A DNA stretch of 23,413 nt from an uncultured Planctomycetaceae bacterium (GCA_937900985.1 CALCGM010000705.1:1-23413); one strand, 5' to 3'; shown: positions 10,521-18,377, numbered from the stretch's first letter. The notes: generated from the letters alone by a model not told the origin. Program-made: numbers and translations.

Positions 10521-11996
10521 ATGAAGACGTTTTTCAATCGTCGGACGTTTATCAAGCAGACGGGAGCACTTACGACGGGTCTGAGTTGTTCGTTGAACGG
10601 TGTTGGTGTGCACGCGAGTGAATCGCCGGCAATCAGTAAGAGTGACTTTGCGTCGCTGCGGAAGCATCTGCGCGGGCAGCTTATTCAGCAGGGCGATCCT
10701 GACTACGACGTTGTTAGTCGTGTGTTCTATTGGAATCCTGCCATCGCAAGTAAGCCAGTCGCGGTCGTGCGCTGCGAACACGAACAAGACGTGGTGCGGG
10801 GAGTGGACTTTGCGCGATCCCATGATTTAGAGGTAGCAGTCCGCTCTGGCGGACATAGTTATTCCGCGATGGGGTCATGCGATGGACTGGTCATTGACGT
10901 TTCACCGTTGAAGCGAATCGACGTTGATCCTAAGAATCGCGTTGTTCGTGCCCAGGCTGGAGCCTTAAGTGGCGAAGTCGCTCGCGTCGCTGGCGGCTAT
11001 GGTCTTGCGCCCGTCCTTGGGCAATGCCGGGGCGTGAGTGCTATTGGTGTCACACTTGGGGGTGGGCTGAGTTGGCTGTCCGGACTCTACGGTGCATGTT
11101 GTGACAATCTCGTGTCGGCAACATTGGTCACTGCGGAAGGAAAAACTCTCGACGTTGATGATGAGTCGGATCCCGAGTTGCTATGGGGTTTGCGGGGGGC
11201 GGGGGCGAACTTTGGAGTTGCCACATCGTTCGAAGCGAAAGTGCATGAAATTGGTTCGGTACTGGCAGGCGAAGTGCATTTTGCCGTCAAAGATGCGAAA
11301 GCAGTCCTGCGTGGCTTTCGAGAGATCATGCATGAATCGCCCGATTGCTTTCAGGCGACGCTGAACCTGACGTCGGGCGAGCGAGGACTGTTTGTGAGCA
11401 TGTGTCATACGGGAGCTGAGCGAGATGCGGATCAGATGTTGAAGAAGATTCGTGCCATTGCTCCTCCGATTCGGGAGGCTGTCGGTCGGCAGTCGTTTGC
11501 GGCGCTCGCCGAAAGGGCCCCAGCAACTGATTCTGGCAAAGGTCCATCGCCGGCATTTCGTGGGATTCAGACGGTTTACCGCGACAGGTTCACGGACGAG
11601 ATCATTGATGTTTATGTGGAGCAACTTCTTGGTGGGACGCCTGATGTGGTGATGGGGCTGAGCCATTACATGCACGGCCAAGTGTGTAGGGTTGATCCTA
11701 CGGCGACGGCCTTTCCGCATCGAAGGGAGCATTCCATACACCTGCGTGCGTCTTTTAGCTGGAGCGACCCGTTGCTGACGGAGAGCAAGTTGGCATGGGG
11801 AGAGCAGTGGCGTGATGCTCTGCGGGATGAGTCCAACGAACGTATTTATGCGAACTATCAAACCTATGAGACAGCCGCTGGGTCGCCATCTGTTTTCGCT
11901 CAAAATCACGCAAGGCTTCTTGCCCTCAAGCAAAAGCACGACCCCACCAATTTCTTTCACCGCAACGCAAATATTGCTGCAGGGAGAAGTCTGTAG
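10521..11996 (+). CDS. Tat-exported FAD-binding oxidase, berberine-bridge/AA7-like
   Basis: A 491-residue protein starting with a twin-arginine leader (NRRTFIKQTGAL). The FAD-binding PCMH-type domain (about residues 45-215) has RSGGHS with His112, the usual 8-alpha FAD attachment residue, and GQCRGVSAIGVTLGGG with Cys169, which lines up with the 6-S-cysteinyl residue of bicovalent BBE and glucooligosaccharide oxidases. The C-terminal BBE motif is present: YANYQTY, then N-x-x-RLLALKQKHDPTNFF. Such enzymes oxidise alcohols or sugars with O2, giving H2O2, and bicovalent members take bulky substrates. ATG 10521 is chosen because it precedes the leader; upstream in-frame ATGs add a non-signal extension. 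G+C is visibly lower than in the flanking genes, suggesting horizontal acquisition. The substrate cannot be told. Confidence 0.92.
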   Translation: MKTFFNRRTFIKQTGALTTGLSCSLNGVGVHASESPAISKSDFASLRKHLRGQLIQQGDPDYDVVSRVFYWNPAIASKPVAVVRCEHEQDVVRGVDFARSHDLEVAVRSGGHSYSAMGSCDGLVIDVSPLKRIDVDPKNRVVRAQAGALSGEVARVAGGYGLAPVLGQCRGVSAIGVTLGGGLSWLSGLYGACCDNLVSATLVTAEGKTLDVDDESDPELLWGLRGAGANFGVATSFEAKVHEIGSVLAGEVHFAVKDAKAVLRGFREIMHESPDCFQATLNLTSGERGLFVSMCHTGAERDADQMLKKIRAIAPPIREAVGRQSFAALAERAPATDSGKGPSPAFRGIQTVYRDRFTDEIIDVYVEQLLGGTPDVVMGLSHYMHGQVCRVDPTATAFPHRREHSIHLRASFSWSDPLLTESKLAWGEQWRDALRDESNERIYANYQTYETAAGSPSVFAQNHARLLALKQKHDPTNFFHRNANIAAGRSL

Positions 11997-12378
11997 GTGG
12001 ATGAGGGTGGCCCGTCTTGGAACTCCTGCTCCAGTCGAACTGATGGGCTGCATCCGTTGCAGTGGAGTGGCTTTCGATGACGAAGAGATGACGGCAGAAG
12101 TGCAGGCTGAAGGCGATTGTCGCAACGCTGCGTGATGCAGACGCGATGCTCACTGCCGTCAGGGTATGGCCATCGTCGTGCTGCCGGGGGTGAAGCACGA
12201 TCGGGCTCGGCGGCCAGTTGGCTACGACGGGTTGCCTAATGCGGGGTGGCCGATGAACTGCCGGGCAGGGGCGCGGCTGAGTTTTACGCCGCCTCGATCG
12301 CCATCGCTCCAGGCAGCCTACTTGCGAGCACGCGTCCGAGATCCAGGGTATTGCCCGCATGATCGATGACGACCCCAC
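11997..12378. other. 382-base stretch with no recognisable gene
   Basis: This lies between the convergent ends of the oxidase gene and the DUF6655 gene. Short open frames exist on both strands but none shows a family motif, a leader or a good ribosome binding site. I found no clear terminal inverted repeats or hairpin followed by a T run. It may hold worn remains of former genes. Confidence 0.5.
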
Positions 12379-12999
12379 TCACTTGCAGCGAGACCAGAAC
12401 CCCCGTTTTCGGCAGGCGGAGGTGGGGTGCTTATTGGCCAGAGGCACGATGGAGCCGCTGTACTCTGGGTTGCCTCCAAGCCTTTGTCTGTACTGCTGGT
12501 AGTTGTCAGCACGGAACGTCTGGGATTCCCATAGGCATGCCCCGGATCCACGTTCCCATGCAAACAGTTCCAGTTTCGCGACGCCAAACTGCTTGCCTTC
12601 AGCGGAGAACTCCAAATCTGGGACGGAACTGGCGCCCACAATGCCGGTCGATTTGAGCTGCGAGTCAGTGCCATAGGCAGCTAGGCCAGCTTCGACGATC
12701 ACGTCGGCGGCGTCTGGCGTTGCTGACAGCTTCACCCCATGGCGAATCATCTGCTTGCGGATGCGATACTCGACGTAGCCATCACTGGCCGAACCCAGCC
12801 CCGTGGTGTCTAGATAGCAGAGCAGGCCACTCAGTGGGCTAAAATCGATCGCGCAGATCACAGCATCTGCCGACGAGTTCACCAGAAGTTGCTGAGTGCC
12901 GCTGCGAGTTGAGTTGATAATGGGGATGGTCGTGCGGCACCCCACAATCGTCGATAGGGCAAACACCATCAGCCACGAGAATCGAGCGAACGTGTTCAT
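12379..12999 (-). CDS. DUF6655-family lipoprotein
   Basis: A 206-residue protein. The start at 12999 gives a classic lipoprotein leader (MNTFARFSWLMVFALSTIVGC, lipobox IVGC, lipidated Cys21), so the protein should be anchored in a membrane; upstream in-frame starts put a basic, unstructured extension before the leader and are rejected. The body fits the DUF6655 pattern: STRSGTQQLLVNSSADAVI, an IDFSPLSGLLCYLDTT strand pair, YVEYRIRKQMIRHGVKL, ADVIVEAGLAAYGTDS, then FGVAKLELFAWERGSG followed by CLWES. DUF6655 proteins are small planctomycete lipoproteins of unknown function. No strong Shine-Dalgarno is visible. It stands alone, convergent with the oxidase gene. Confidence 0.8.
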   Translation of the reverse strand: MNTFARFSWLMVFALSTIVGCRTTIPIINSTRSGTQQLLVNSSADAVICAIDFSPLSGLLCYLDTTGLGSASDGYVEYRIRKQMIRHGVKLSATPDAADVIVEAGLAAYGTDSQLKSTGIVGASSVPDLEFSAEGKQFGVAKLELFAWERGSGACLWESQTFRADNYQQYRQRLGGNPEYSGSIVPLANKHPTSACRKRGFWSRCK

Positions 13000-13185
13000 G
13001 GGCTTTGCTGAGTTGCGAGGAGTAGACGAGCGCACCTGCCGCAGAGCGATGCCCGCTCTTTCGCGTGTCGGCGAACAGTGCCGAATGCGGGAATGCCTGG
13101 CTTTACGAGCATTCATCGGCGTGCGTTGGCTCCTCCAGCCAGAACACACGGCATTGCCAAAAGACTCGCTTCGGCTTTCCCATCT

Positions 13186-13386
13186 TCACACGGGCTGCCT
13201 CGCGGCTTCAGACGAGCTCAAGGACGTCCGCCGGATGCGGGTCTGCACTTCTTGCCATGGGCGTGCTGTTGCACGACCGGCATCAAAATCAGCCGATCGC
13301 CTTTGAACTTCCGAGAGCCACTCCGACTCCGCCTCAGGGATGACCGAGAAGGGCGAGGGGAGCGGTAAGGCGGCATCCGGCTGCAT
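13186..13386 (-). pseudogene. Fragment of an addiction-module antitoxin
   Basis: The minus-strand frame contains SEWLSEVQRRSADFDAGRA followed by PWQEV and RIRR, which matches the C-terminal half of the short antitoxins usually called addiction module protein (W-x-x-E-x-x-RR, D/E-x-G, PW-x-EV). The N-terminal half, normally a helical LSxEER region, is replaced by a proline-rich stretch that begins with the repeated PYTAGM segment. No ParE-like toxin follows downstream. A rearranged or truncated remnant is the simplest reading. Confidence 0.5.
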
Positions 13387-13402
13387 ACCGGCAGTGTAAG
13401 GA
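13376..13402. repeat. PYTAGM segment, copy A
   Basis: A 27-base stretch matches 14034-14060 at 23 of 27 positions. On the minus strand it reads PYTAGMQP, in the same frame as the antitoxin fragment. Three of the four differences from copy B fall at synonymous third codon positions in this frame. Confidence 0.6.
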
Positions 13403-13525
13403 ACAGCCGGGCCACGTTGGGCCGGGGGAGACCCGGTTGGCCCAGCACTGCACCGCCACTTGACGCAGTGAGTGCACAGGTGTATATTTCTTTCGGTTGA
13501 TGATACGGATTCAAGAGGTACGGCC

Positions 13526-13759
13526 ATGGCCAGCGTTTCACTTCATGACTTGGGGCTCGACCGGCTCAGCATCGAAGAGCGGCTCCAGCTTGCCGACGCG
13601 ATCTGGGACAGCGTGGTGCACGACGTGGAAACGTCGCCACTGCCGGAGTGGCAGCGGGCCGAGTTGCAGCGACGACTGGCCGACAGCATCGCCAACCCCG
13701 ATGCCGTGCGGCCGTGGGGCGATGTCGAAGCCGAGGCACTTGCACGGGCAAAGCGATGA
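13526..13759 (+). CDS. Addiction-module antitoxin (type II, PF09720-like)
   Basis: A 77-residue protein with the full antitoxin pattern: an N-terminal LSIEERLQLADAIWDSV helix (residues 13-29), a middle PLPEWQRAELQRRLADSIANP stretch and PWGDVEAEAL at the end. In this family the protein pairs with a ParE/RelE-type toxin encoded immediately downstream and usually autoregulates the operon. ATG 13526 is chosen because AGAGG lies about 8 bases upstream and the family-like sequence begins there; an upstream in-frame start at 13472 has no support. The stop overlaps the toxin start as ATGA, the normal arrangement. The toxin reading frame is broken, so the antitoxin now seems to be an orphan. Confidence 0.85.
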   Translation: MASVSLHDLGLDRLSIEERLQLADAIWDSVVHDVETSPLPEWQRAELQRRLADSIANPDAVRPWGDVEAEALARAKR

Positions 13760-14001
13760 ACCTGCCGATCGTTCTTCGGCGTCAAGCTGCCGATGAACTG
13801 TTGGCCGTGTGCGACTATCTCGAGACGCAGCGAAAGGGCTTGAGCATCCGGGGCGAAACGATTGCGGTGGCAACACTGCCGGCCGATTTGGTGCGGGCCG
13901 TGCAACACGACGAGATCGCTCACGCGAGACCGATCGCTTCGTAACGCGGCATGGCGGTCGTCGCGATGCGTGCAACCACGGTCACGCGATTGTTCCAATG
14001 A
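13756..14001 (+). pseudogene. Decayed ParE/RelE-like toxin
   Basis: The first 30 codons (MNLPIVLRRQAADELLAVCDYLETQRKGL, from 13756) match the N-terminus of ParE-like toxins. The frame then hits TAA at 13942-13944 after 62 codons. Reading through that stop in the same frame gives RGMAVVAMRATTVTRLFQ and a TGA at 13999-14001, which lines up with the usual C-terminus (VVLAVFHxRRDPxxWQ) in length and hydrophobic pattern, with His replaced by Arg. The VRAVQ segment before the stop aligns with the family's VRRAxxRRFPY region but FPY has become IAH. About 13 residues in the middle are missing compared with family length. Inferred state: inactive toxin worn by an in-frame deletion, missense changes and one nonsense codon. 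Confidence 0.6.
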
Positions 14002-14098
14002 ACTTCCCGACGATCGTGTCGGCGTCGGCGTCCTCCGGCCGCATGCCGGCGGTGTACGGATCGGAGAGGCAGACATGAGAGCGATATGTGAACGTCAC
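13982..14098 (-). CDS. Possible 38-residue small protein
   Basis: A GTG at 14098 is preceded by AGGAGG (14104-14109 on the plus strand as CCTCCT) at a spacing of 5 bases, one of the strongest ribosome binding sites in the window. The frame encodes a 38-residue peptide that includes LSDPYTAGMRPEDADADTIV (residues 12-31). The PYTAGM part recurs in a second minus-strand frame near 13390 with mostly synonymous differences, which suggests coding constraint. No family is recognised. It overlaps the tail of the toxin remnant by 20 bases and is 65 bases downstream of the Ntn hydrolase stop, so it could be the last gene of that operon or the remnant of a longer gene. Confidence 0.35.
   Translation of the reverse strand: MTFTYRSHVCLSDPYTAGMRPEDADADTIVGKFIGTIA
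14034..14060. repeat. PYTAGM segment, copy B
   Basis: The second copy of the 27-base segment at 13376-13402, with 23 of 27 bases identical. The minus strand reads PYTAGMRP inside the possible small protein. The two copies flank the toxin-antitoxin genes in the same orientation. Confidence 0.6.
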
Positions 14099-14162
14099 GA
14101 CGTCCTCCTGACGTGTGACATCACAGACCATGGGCTCACGGCGGTCGATATCGGCCCCGCGG

Positions 14163-15221
14163 TTACTCCGGCTTCGAAGCCTTGAGGAAGGCGTAGGGCT
14201 TGGTGGGCTCAAAGTGTGACGCGGCGTTGCCGCTGTAGGTCTCGCCGTTTTTCAGGGGGAGCCTCAGGACGTTGCTGCCCGCTGCAAAGTTGAGCTCCTT
14301 GAGAGGCACCCAGAACACCGACGGGCTGGTGGCTGAGTCGAAATACACCACCAGTTCCTGCTGGTCATGCACCGTCCGCCAGATGGTGCTGGCGATGTTG
14401 GGCTTGCCCGGTGTGCTGATCCCCAGCGGTGCCGAAGCATTGCGGATCACACTCAAGACGGAGGCGACGGCCTCTGTTTCGTGGAGATCGTCAGGGATCG
14501 CATTGACGTAGAAACTCGCTCGCACAAACCGATCGCTCGCCCGGATGGTGCCCGGCAGCATCGTGTCACCACCGATCTCCTGCCAGTAGGCGTTGAGTGC
14601 GAGCTGCTGATCAAAAGGAGGTGAGTTGGTCATCACGGTGTAGTCCTTGCCGTGATGGATGACGAGGCGGCCATCGAGATACTCAAGGATCGCTGAGTCG
14701 CCGGTCGTGTCAGACATCGCCACGTGGCCAACACCAGCCTCTCCGTTGGGCAGCGTGGGCGCGACGATCGTGAAGGGGTTTTTCTCCAAAGCAGCGACCG
14801 CTTCTGCCACGGTGGCGTAGGAGTCGAGGATGTACTGAGCCCAGCCGCCGATCGAGAGCCCCGGGCTTTCGACGCTCGGCGTGCCGTAGCGGCTTTCTGC
14901 CAGGTAGAGCGTGTTGACGACGAGCCCCTGCTCATTCATGCCGTCGACGCTGGCGACTCCATAGAAGCTGACGACCACGGAGCCAAAGCGGCTTGTCCAC
15001 TTCAGACTGTTTGCGCCGGCATTGCCATCCCGCTGTATGCCGCGTGGAAAAACCCAGAGCTCTGAGCCGGGATCCTCCACCCAGTCCATCGAGCGGCCAA
15101 CGATCACGCGGCCATCTGCAAACCGGTGCATGCAGCGGGTGCATGCGGTGGCGGTCGCAGGACTCAGGGCCGAGCTCAGGAATGCTGCGGTGGCCAGAGC
15201 GATCAGAACGGGGCGACGCAT
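14163..15221 (-). CDS. Exported linear amide C-N hydrolase (choloylglycine/penicillin V acylase-like Ntn hydrolase)
   Basis: A 352-residue protein. The leader MRRPVLIALATAAFLSSALS ends at ATA before Cys27, so signal cleavage would expose the N-terminal nucleophile directly. Motifs follow Ntn choloylglycine-hydrolase spacing: Cys27, Arg43 (+16) and Asp46 (+19) in GRSMDW, the DGMNEQGLVVNTLYL block, Asn199 in MTNSPPFDQQL, and Arg231 in an LPGTIRASDRF stretch. Near the position that is Asn in bile-salt hydrolases there is Tyr106, closer to penicillin V acylases. The reaction is hydrolysis of a non-peptide amide such as an N-acyl amino acid, acyl-homoserine lactone or bile-salt-like conjugate; which one is unknown. 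ATG 15221 fits the leader; 15269 would add 16 non-signal residues. It lies 76 bases after the esterase gene, probably in the same operon. Confidence 0.92.
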   Translation of the reverse strand: MRRPVLIALATAAFLSSALSPATATACTRCMHRFADGRVIVGRSMDWVEDPGSELWVFPRGIQRDGNAGANSLKWTSRFGSVVVSFYGVASVDGMNEQGLVVNTLYLAESRYGTPSVESPGLSIGGWAQYILDSYATVAEAVAALEKNPFTIVAPTLPNGEAGVGHVAMSDTTGDSAILEYLDGRLVIHHGKDYTVMTNSPPFDQQLALNAYWQEIGGDTMLPGTIRASDRFVRASFYVNAIPDDLHETEAVASVLSVIRNASAPLGISTPGKPNIASTIWRTVHDQQELVVYFDSATSPSVFWVPLKELNFAAGSNVLRLPLKNGETYSGNAASHFEPTKPYAFLKASKPE

Positions 15222-15297
15222 GAGGATGTTCTCAAAGGGCTTGGGAAGTGAGTGCCTGGAGGATATCAAGCCAGATCAGCGGATGCCCGGCAGCATG

Positions 15298-17046
15298 CTA
15301 AAGCGACTCACGGCGGTCAGGCAGGGAGAGCACGTCTGTGAGCCATTGCCGAGCCTGCTGCCGAGCGGGCGATGGGCGGAGGGCCCAGTCGTCGTCATGA
15401 TTGAGAAAGCCGGTTTCCAGAAACTCAAAGCCGCCTTGGGGGCTTCGTTCTGCAAGATAGTGCTGCGTGGCTGCCAAGGCAGGCGGCAGCGACTCATCGG
15501 TCGCCGCTTCTGTCGACTCAGCGAGAATCAGCTGCCGGCGATCACCGAGCCTCGCGAGCCGCGCCTTCGCCGACGCGGCATCGCTGTGAGGAAACGGCCA
15601 GGTTCTCAGCCCGTCGTAGTGGCTGAAGCAGACGGCGGCCTGCCAGAGCGAGGCCATCTCATCGTCGGCAAGGCCAAGAGCGTTGCAGGCGATCGACCCT
15701 CGCGAGAAACCGACCAAGACCACACGCTCCGGATCGCCTGCGAAGCGTTCGCAGACGTCGCGAATCGCAGCCTTGGCATAGGCGATCGTGGCTGCGTGGT
15801 CGTATGTCGGCGGCGTGCCCCACCACATCGACACATTGTGCGAGCCAGTGCCGTCAAGATACGGCAGCCCGAGCACGATCGCGCCGTCGGTGCCGGCCAG
15901 GCCTTGGGCGAGGCAGGCGTCTTCAACGCGGCCAGAGTTGGTGTCGCCATAACGCCCAGCAAATGGTCCGTTCCCCGCCCATTCGACAAGCACCGGCCAG
16001 GTCCGCTTTGCCTGCCAGTCCGTCGGCAGGCTCAGGGTGTGGTAGCAAGCGGCGTCTTCACGGCCGGGCAGACGCATCAACACGCGGCGGCCGGCTGCCG
16101 GCGGCGTGGTGGCGAGCGGTGGCAGGAGCACATCCGGGGCTGTTTGCGAGATCGTGCGTGGCCCGGCCGCACCGCTCTCGCTCGGCACGAGGCGGATCTG
16201 TCGAATATCCATCACCGCGTTGTGGGCTTTCTCGACGCAGCCAACGCGGAGGATATGCCGCTCAGCCGCGGGAAGCTCGAGTGTGCCGACCTTATGCCAG
16301 CGAAAGTTCTGGAAGTGGCCGGTGTCGACGACGACGTGCTCAACGGTCTGCTCGCCCACGCCAAACGCCACCCGGCTGCCGCCCTGGCCGCCTCCACAGC
16401 CTTGGAGCACATGCAGATCCCAGCTGCCAGGAGCATCCGTGGCAAAGGCCCACTCCGCCACGTCATCGGCGTTGACCCAGTAGCCCACCGTTCGCTTGTG
16501 GGGCAGCGGCTCAAACTGCAGCTTCTCCCCAATGACCATGGCATGCCGGGCGGGCAGGGTGATCGTGCCGTCTTCATCTGCCCGGCAGAGATGCCCGGCT
16601 GGCGCATGCAGGGGAGGCGAATCGAGCCGTAGGGTGATGGTGGCTGGATAGGTGACACCCTCAGGCAGGGTGAGCGTCCAGGTGTCTGGTGTCTGCGTGA
16701 GCCGCAGCAGCAGCTCCGGGGAAGGCAACGAAGGGGCCAGGTAGGCATGCTCACTAGGTGGGTTGGCCGCCGGTGCATCGGCTGCCAACCGAGGAGCCCA
16801 CGACGCTTCGAGGACCACGTTGTTGAGCCGGGGGAACTGGATTGCTCCAGTGTCTGGAGCAGCGTCGAGCAGAAACGAAAGCGTGGTGCCTTCAGTTCGG
16901 CAGGGAGCGTCAGCTGAGTTTGGGAGGTCGAAGGCTCCGGCCGGAACAGCGAGGCCAGCAGCGACGCCAGCAAGGCAGAGCATGAACGCGGCCTGGCAGT
17001 GTGCAGCAGCGAGTCGTCGCGAGGAGCGTCGAACAGGGTGTCTCAT
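15298..17046 (-). CDS. Exported alpha/beta-hydrolase (esterase-like) with carbohydrate-binding-like N-terminal half
   Basis: A 582-residue protein with a long Sec leader (basic start, hydrophobic about 20-38, cleavage near AGA). Residues about 50-150 are a beta-rich region. Residues about 162-290 resemble the galactose-binding-like sandwich often attached to planctomycete sulfatases and glycosidases (HAMVIGEKLQFE, VGYWVNADDVAEWAF, FRWHKVGTLELPAAERHILRV). Residues about 330-575 are an alpha/beta hydrolase: VLVEWAGNGPF strand, the nucleophile elbow VGFSRGS with Ser448, and a late LNHDDDW with His550; the acid residue is not assigned. The likely role is deacylation of a polysaccharide or another ester-bearing polymer, by inference from the binding domain. 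The start at 17046 overlaps the upstream DUF1501 stop as ATGA, so translation is coupled. Confidence 0.85.
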   Translation of the reverse strand: MRHPVRRSSRRLAAAHCQAAFMLCLAGVAAGLAVPAGAFDLPNSADAPCRTEGTTLSFLLDAAPDTGAIQFPRLNNVVLEASWAPRLAADAPAANPPSEHAYLAPSLPSPELLLRLTQTPDTWTLTLPEGVTYPATITLRLDSPPLHAPAGHLCRADEDGTITLPARHAMVIGEKLQFEPLPHKRTVGYWVNADDVAEWAFATDAPGSWDLHVLQGCGGGQGGSRVAFGVGEQTVEHVVVDTGHFQNFRWHKVGTLELPAAERHILRVGCVEKAHNAVMDIRQIRLVPSESGAAGPRTISQTAPDVLLPPLATTPPAAGRRVLMRLPGREDAACYHTLSLPTDWQAKRTWPVLVEWAGNGPFAGRYGDTNSGRVEDACLAQGLAGTDGAIVLGLPYLDGTGSHNVSMWWGTPPTYDHAATIAYAKAAIRDVCERFAGDPERVVLVGFSRGSIACNALGLADDEMASLWQAAVCFSHYDGLRTWPFPHSDAASAKARLARLGDRRQLILAESTEAATDESLPPALAATQHYLAERSPQGGFEFLETGFLNHDDDWALRPSPARQQARQWLTDVLSLPDRRESL

Positions 17047-18377
17047 GAGCCAGAGTTCTCGGCTGAAGAAGTGGGATTCCAGAAGGTGGGCAGCTCTTCA
17101 CCGGCGCTGATCCCGAGTGGAAAACGCAGGCTGAAGGGGTGGTCGGCAATGCCCGCTAGCTGACGGAGGGCCTGGTGCAGATGCTCCGGGCGGATGCGGA
17201 TGCCGTCGTCCGGAGCAGTGGTGAGTGTGGCTGGGCTAAGTCGATGAGCAAACTGTTCGCCGTCTGTTGCACCAAGCACGCGATCGCCATGAATGCCGGG
17301 GCCCAGAAACATCGCGGAGCCGATCGACCAGTGGTCTTTCCCATCCCCTTTGTTGTAGTGCGGCGTGCGGCCCATCTCGCTCTGCATGATCACCACAAGC
17401 TGGTCGCGGAGGTGTAGGTCTTCCGCCCGGTGCAGCGCGTAGGCGATTCCCTCGAGGAGTTCGGGAATCAGCTTCATCTGATCGCGGTCGTTGTTGGCAT
17501 GGCTGTCGAACTGCCCAATTGAGAGGTTGGCCGACACGCACACACCTGCCGCAAAGGACGCCAGGGCGATTTCTACCTGTTGAGCAAGACGCTGCTTGGG
17601 GATCTCCTTGGGGACGTGCGGCGTGATGCGGGAGAGGGCTTTGGAGTTGGTCTGGGCGGCATAGAGCATGCTCTCAGCCTGCGCCGAACGAGGCAGGAGC
17701 GGCCCGGCGATCCGCGAGTCATGCCTGTGCTGGATCGCCCGTTCGATCGCTTCGAGGGCGAAGTCGTCGTGGTAGGGAGCACGCAGGTTGCCTTCGATCG
17801 CATCTGCATTAGCAATCCGCTGCAGAGACGGCAGATAGGGCACGCGTGACATCGCCACCAGGTTGCCGGTGGCAGAGTAGTTGCCAAAAGTCAGAAAGGA
17901 GAGCGGGCAGGAAGGTCCTTGGCAGGCGGCAACGAGGGCAGCGAAGGTCGGGTAGGCCAGGCTGTCGAGCTTGCCTGTGGCCATGTATCGCGAGCAGGGA
18001 GAGTGGTTGTTGACCGAATAGTCGAGGCCATTGAACGTGAGGAGTTCTTTGCCGAACTCCGCGTAGAAGTCTTCGTTGGAGAGGCCGCCCTCTTTGTGGG
18101 CTGCTGTCGGAGCAAAGGTGTGGCTGCCCTGCGTGAGAATGTCTCCCTCACGGTAGAGCCGATTGATGCCCTCACTCCCTTTGGGATCCATCAGGAGAGT
18201 CGTGTCCCACCCCCCCGCCGCATTGAAGACCAGGTAGAAGGGGCCGCCGTAGGCGGGCAGGTCGTCTTCTGATGCGCGGGCAGCCTCTGGATCGGCCATA
18301 ACAGGAACGGCAAGGCCCAACCCCGCCGCACCACAGGTGGCCAGGAACCGTCGTCTGGATCCGGTGAGGCTACTCAT
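17043..18377 (-). CDS. Tat-exported DUF1501 protein
   Basis: A 444-residue protein. The leader has SRRRFLATCGAAGLGLAVPV (residues 7-26), a twin-arginine signal. DUF1501 hallmarks are FYLVFNAAGGWDTTLL after the leader, NNHSPCSRYMATG, IGQFDSHANNDRDQ, a VVIMQSEMGRTPHYNKGDG block and DHWSIGSAMFLGPGIHG, matching the family's SEFGRT...GRDHW core and its His/Asp residues that may bind metal. DUF1501 is related to the sulfatase/phosphatase superfamily by fold description, but its activity is not established. ATG 18377 is chosen because it opens the leader and overlaps the stop of the upstream gene by 8 bases (ATGAGTAG); earlier in-frame starts would put 57 non-signal residues in front. In planctomycetes DUF1501 normally pairs with a DUF1549/DUF1553 cytochrome protein, as here. 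Confidence 0.93.
   Translation of the reverse strand: MSSLTGSRRRFLATCGAAGLGLAVPVMADPEAARASEDDLPAYGGPFYLVFNAAGGWDTTLLMDPKGSEGINRLYREGDILTQGSHTFAPTAAHKEGGLSNEDFYAEFGKELLTFNGLDYSVNNHSPCSRYMATGKLDSLAYPTFAALVAACQGPSCPLSFLTFGNYSATGNLVAMSRVPYLPSLQRIANADAIEGNLRAPYHDDFALEAIERAIQHRHDSRIAGPLLPRSAQAESMLYAAQTNSKALSRITPHVPKEIPKQRLAQQVEIALASFAAGVCVSANLSIGQFDSHANNDRDQMKLIPELLEGIAYALHRAEDLHLRDQLVVIMQSEMGRTPHYNKGDGKDHWSIGSAMFLGPGIHGDRVLGATDGEQFAHRLSPATLTTAPDDGIRIRPEHLHQALRQLAGIADHPFSLRFPLGISAGEELPTFWNPTSSAENSGS

Noticed and set aside
11926..12378. Minus-strand frame over the gene-poor stretch
   Set aside because: It has no ribosome binding site, leader or motif, and it overlaps the real end of the oxidase gene. 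It could be a remnant, but nothing supports a specific call.
13000..13149. N-terminal extension of the DUF6655 frame
   Set aside because: It would place 50 basic residues before a textbook lipoprotein leader, so 12999 is the better start.
13000..13185. Possible toxin gene downstream of the minus-strand antitoxin fragment
   Set aside because: An ATG at about 13183 opens only about 26 codons and shows no ParE-like motif.
15022..16632. Long open frame (536 codons) on the plus strand
   Set aside because: It is antisense to the esterase gene and the start of the Ntn hydrolase gene, both of which have strong motifs. The frame shows no domain.
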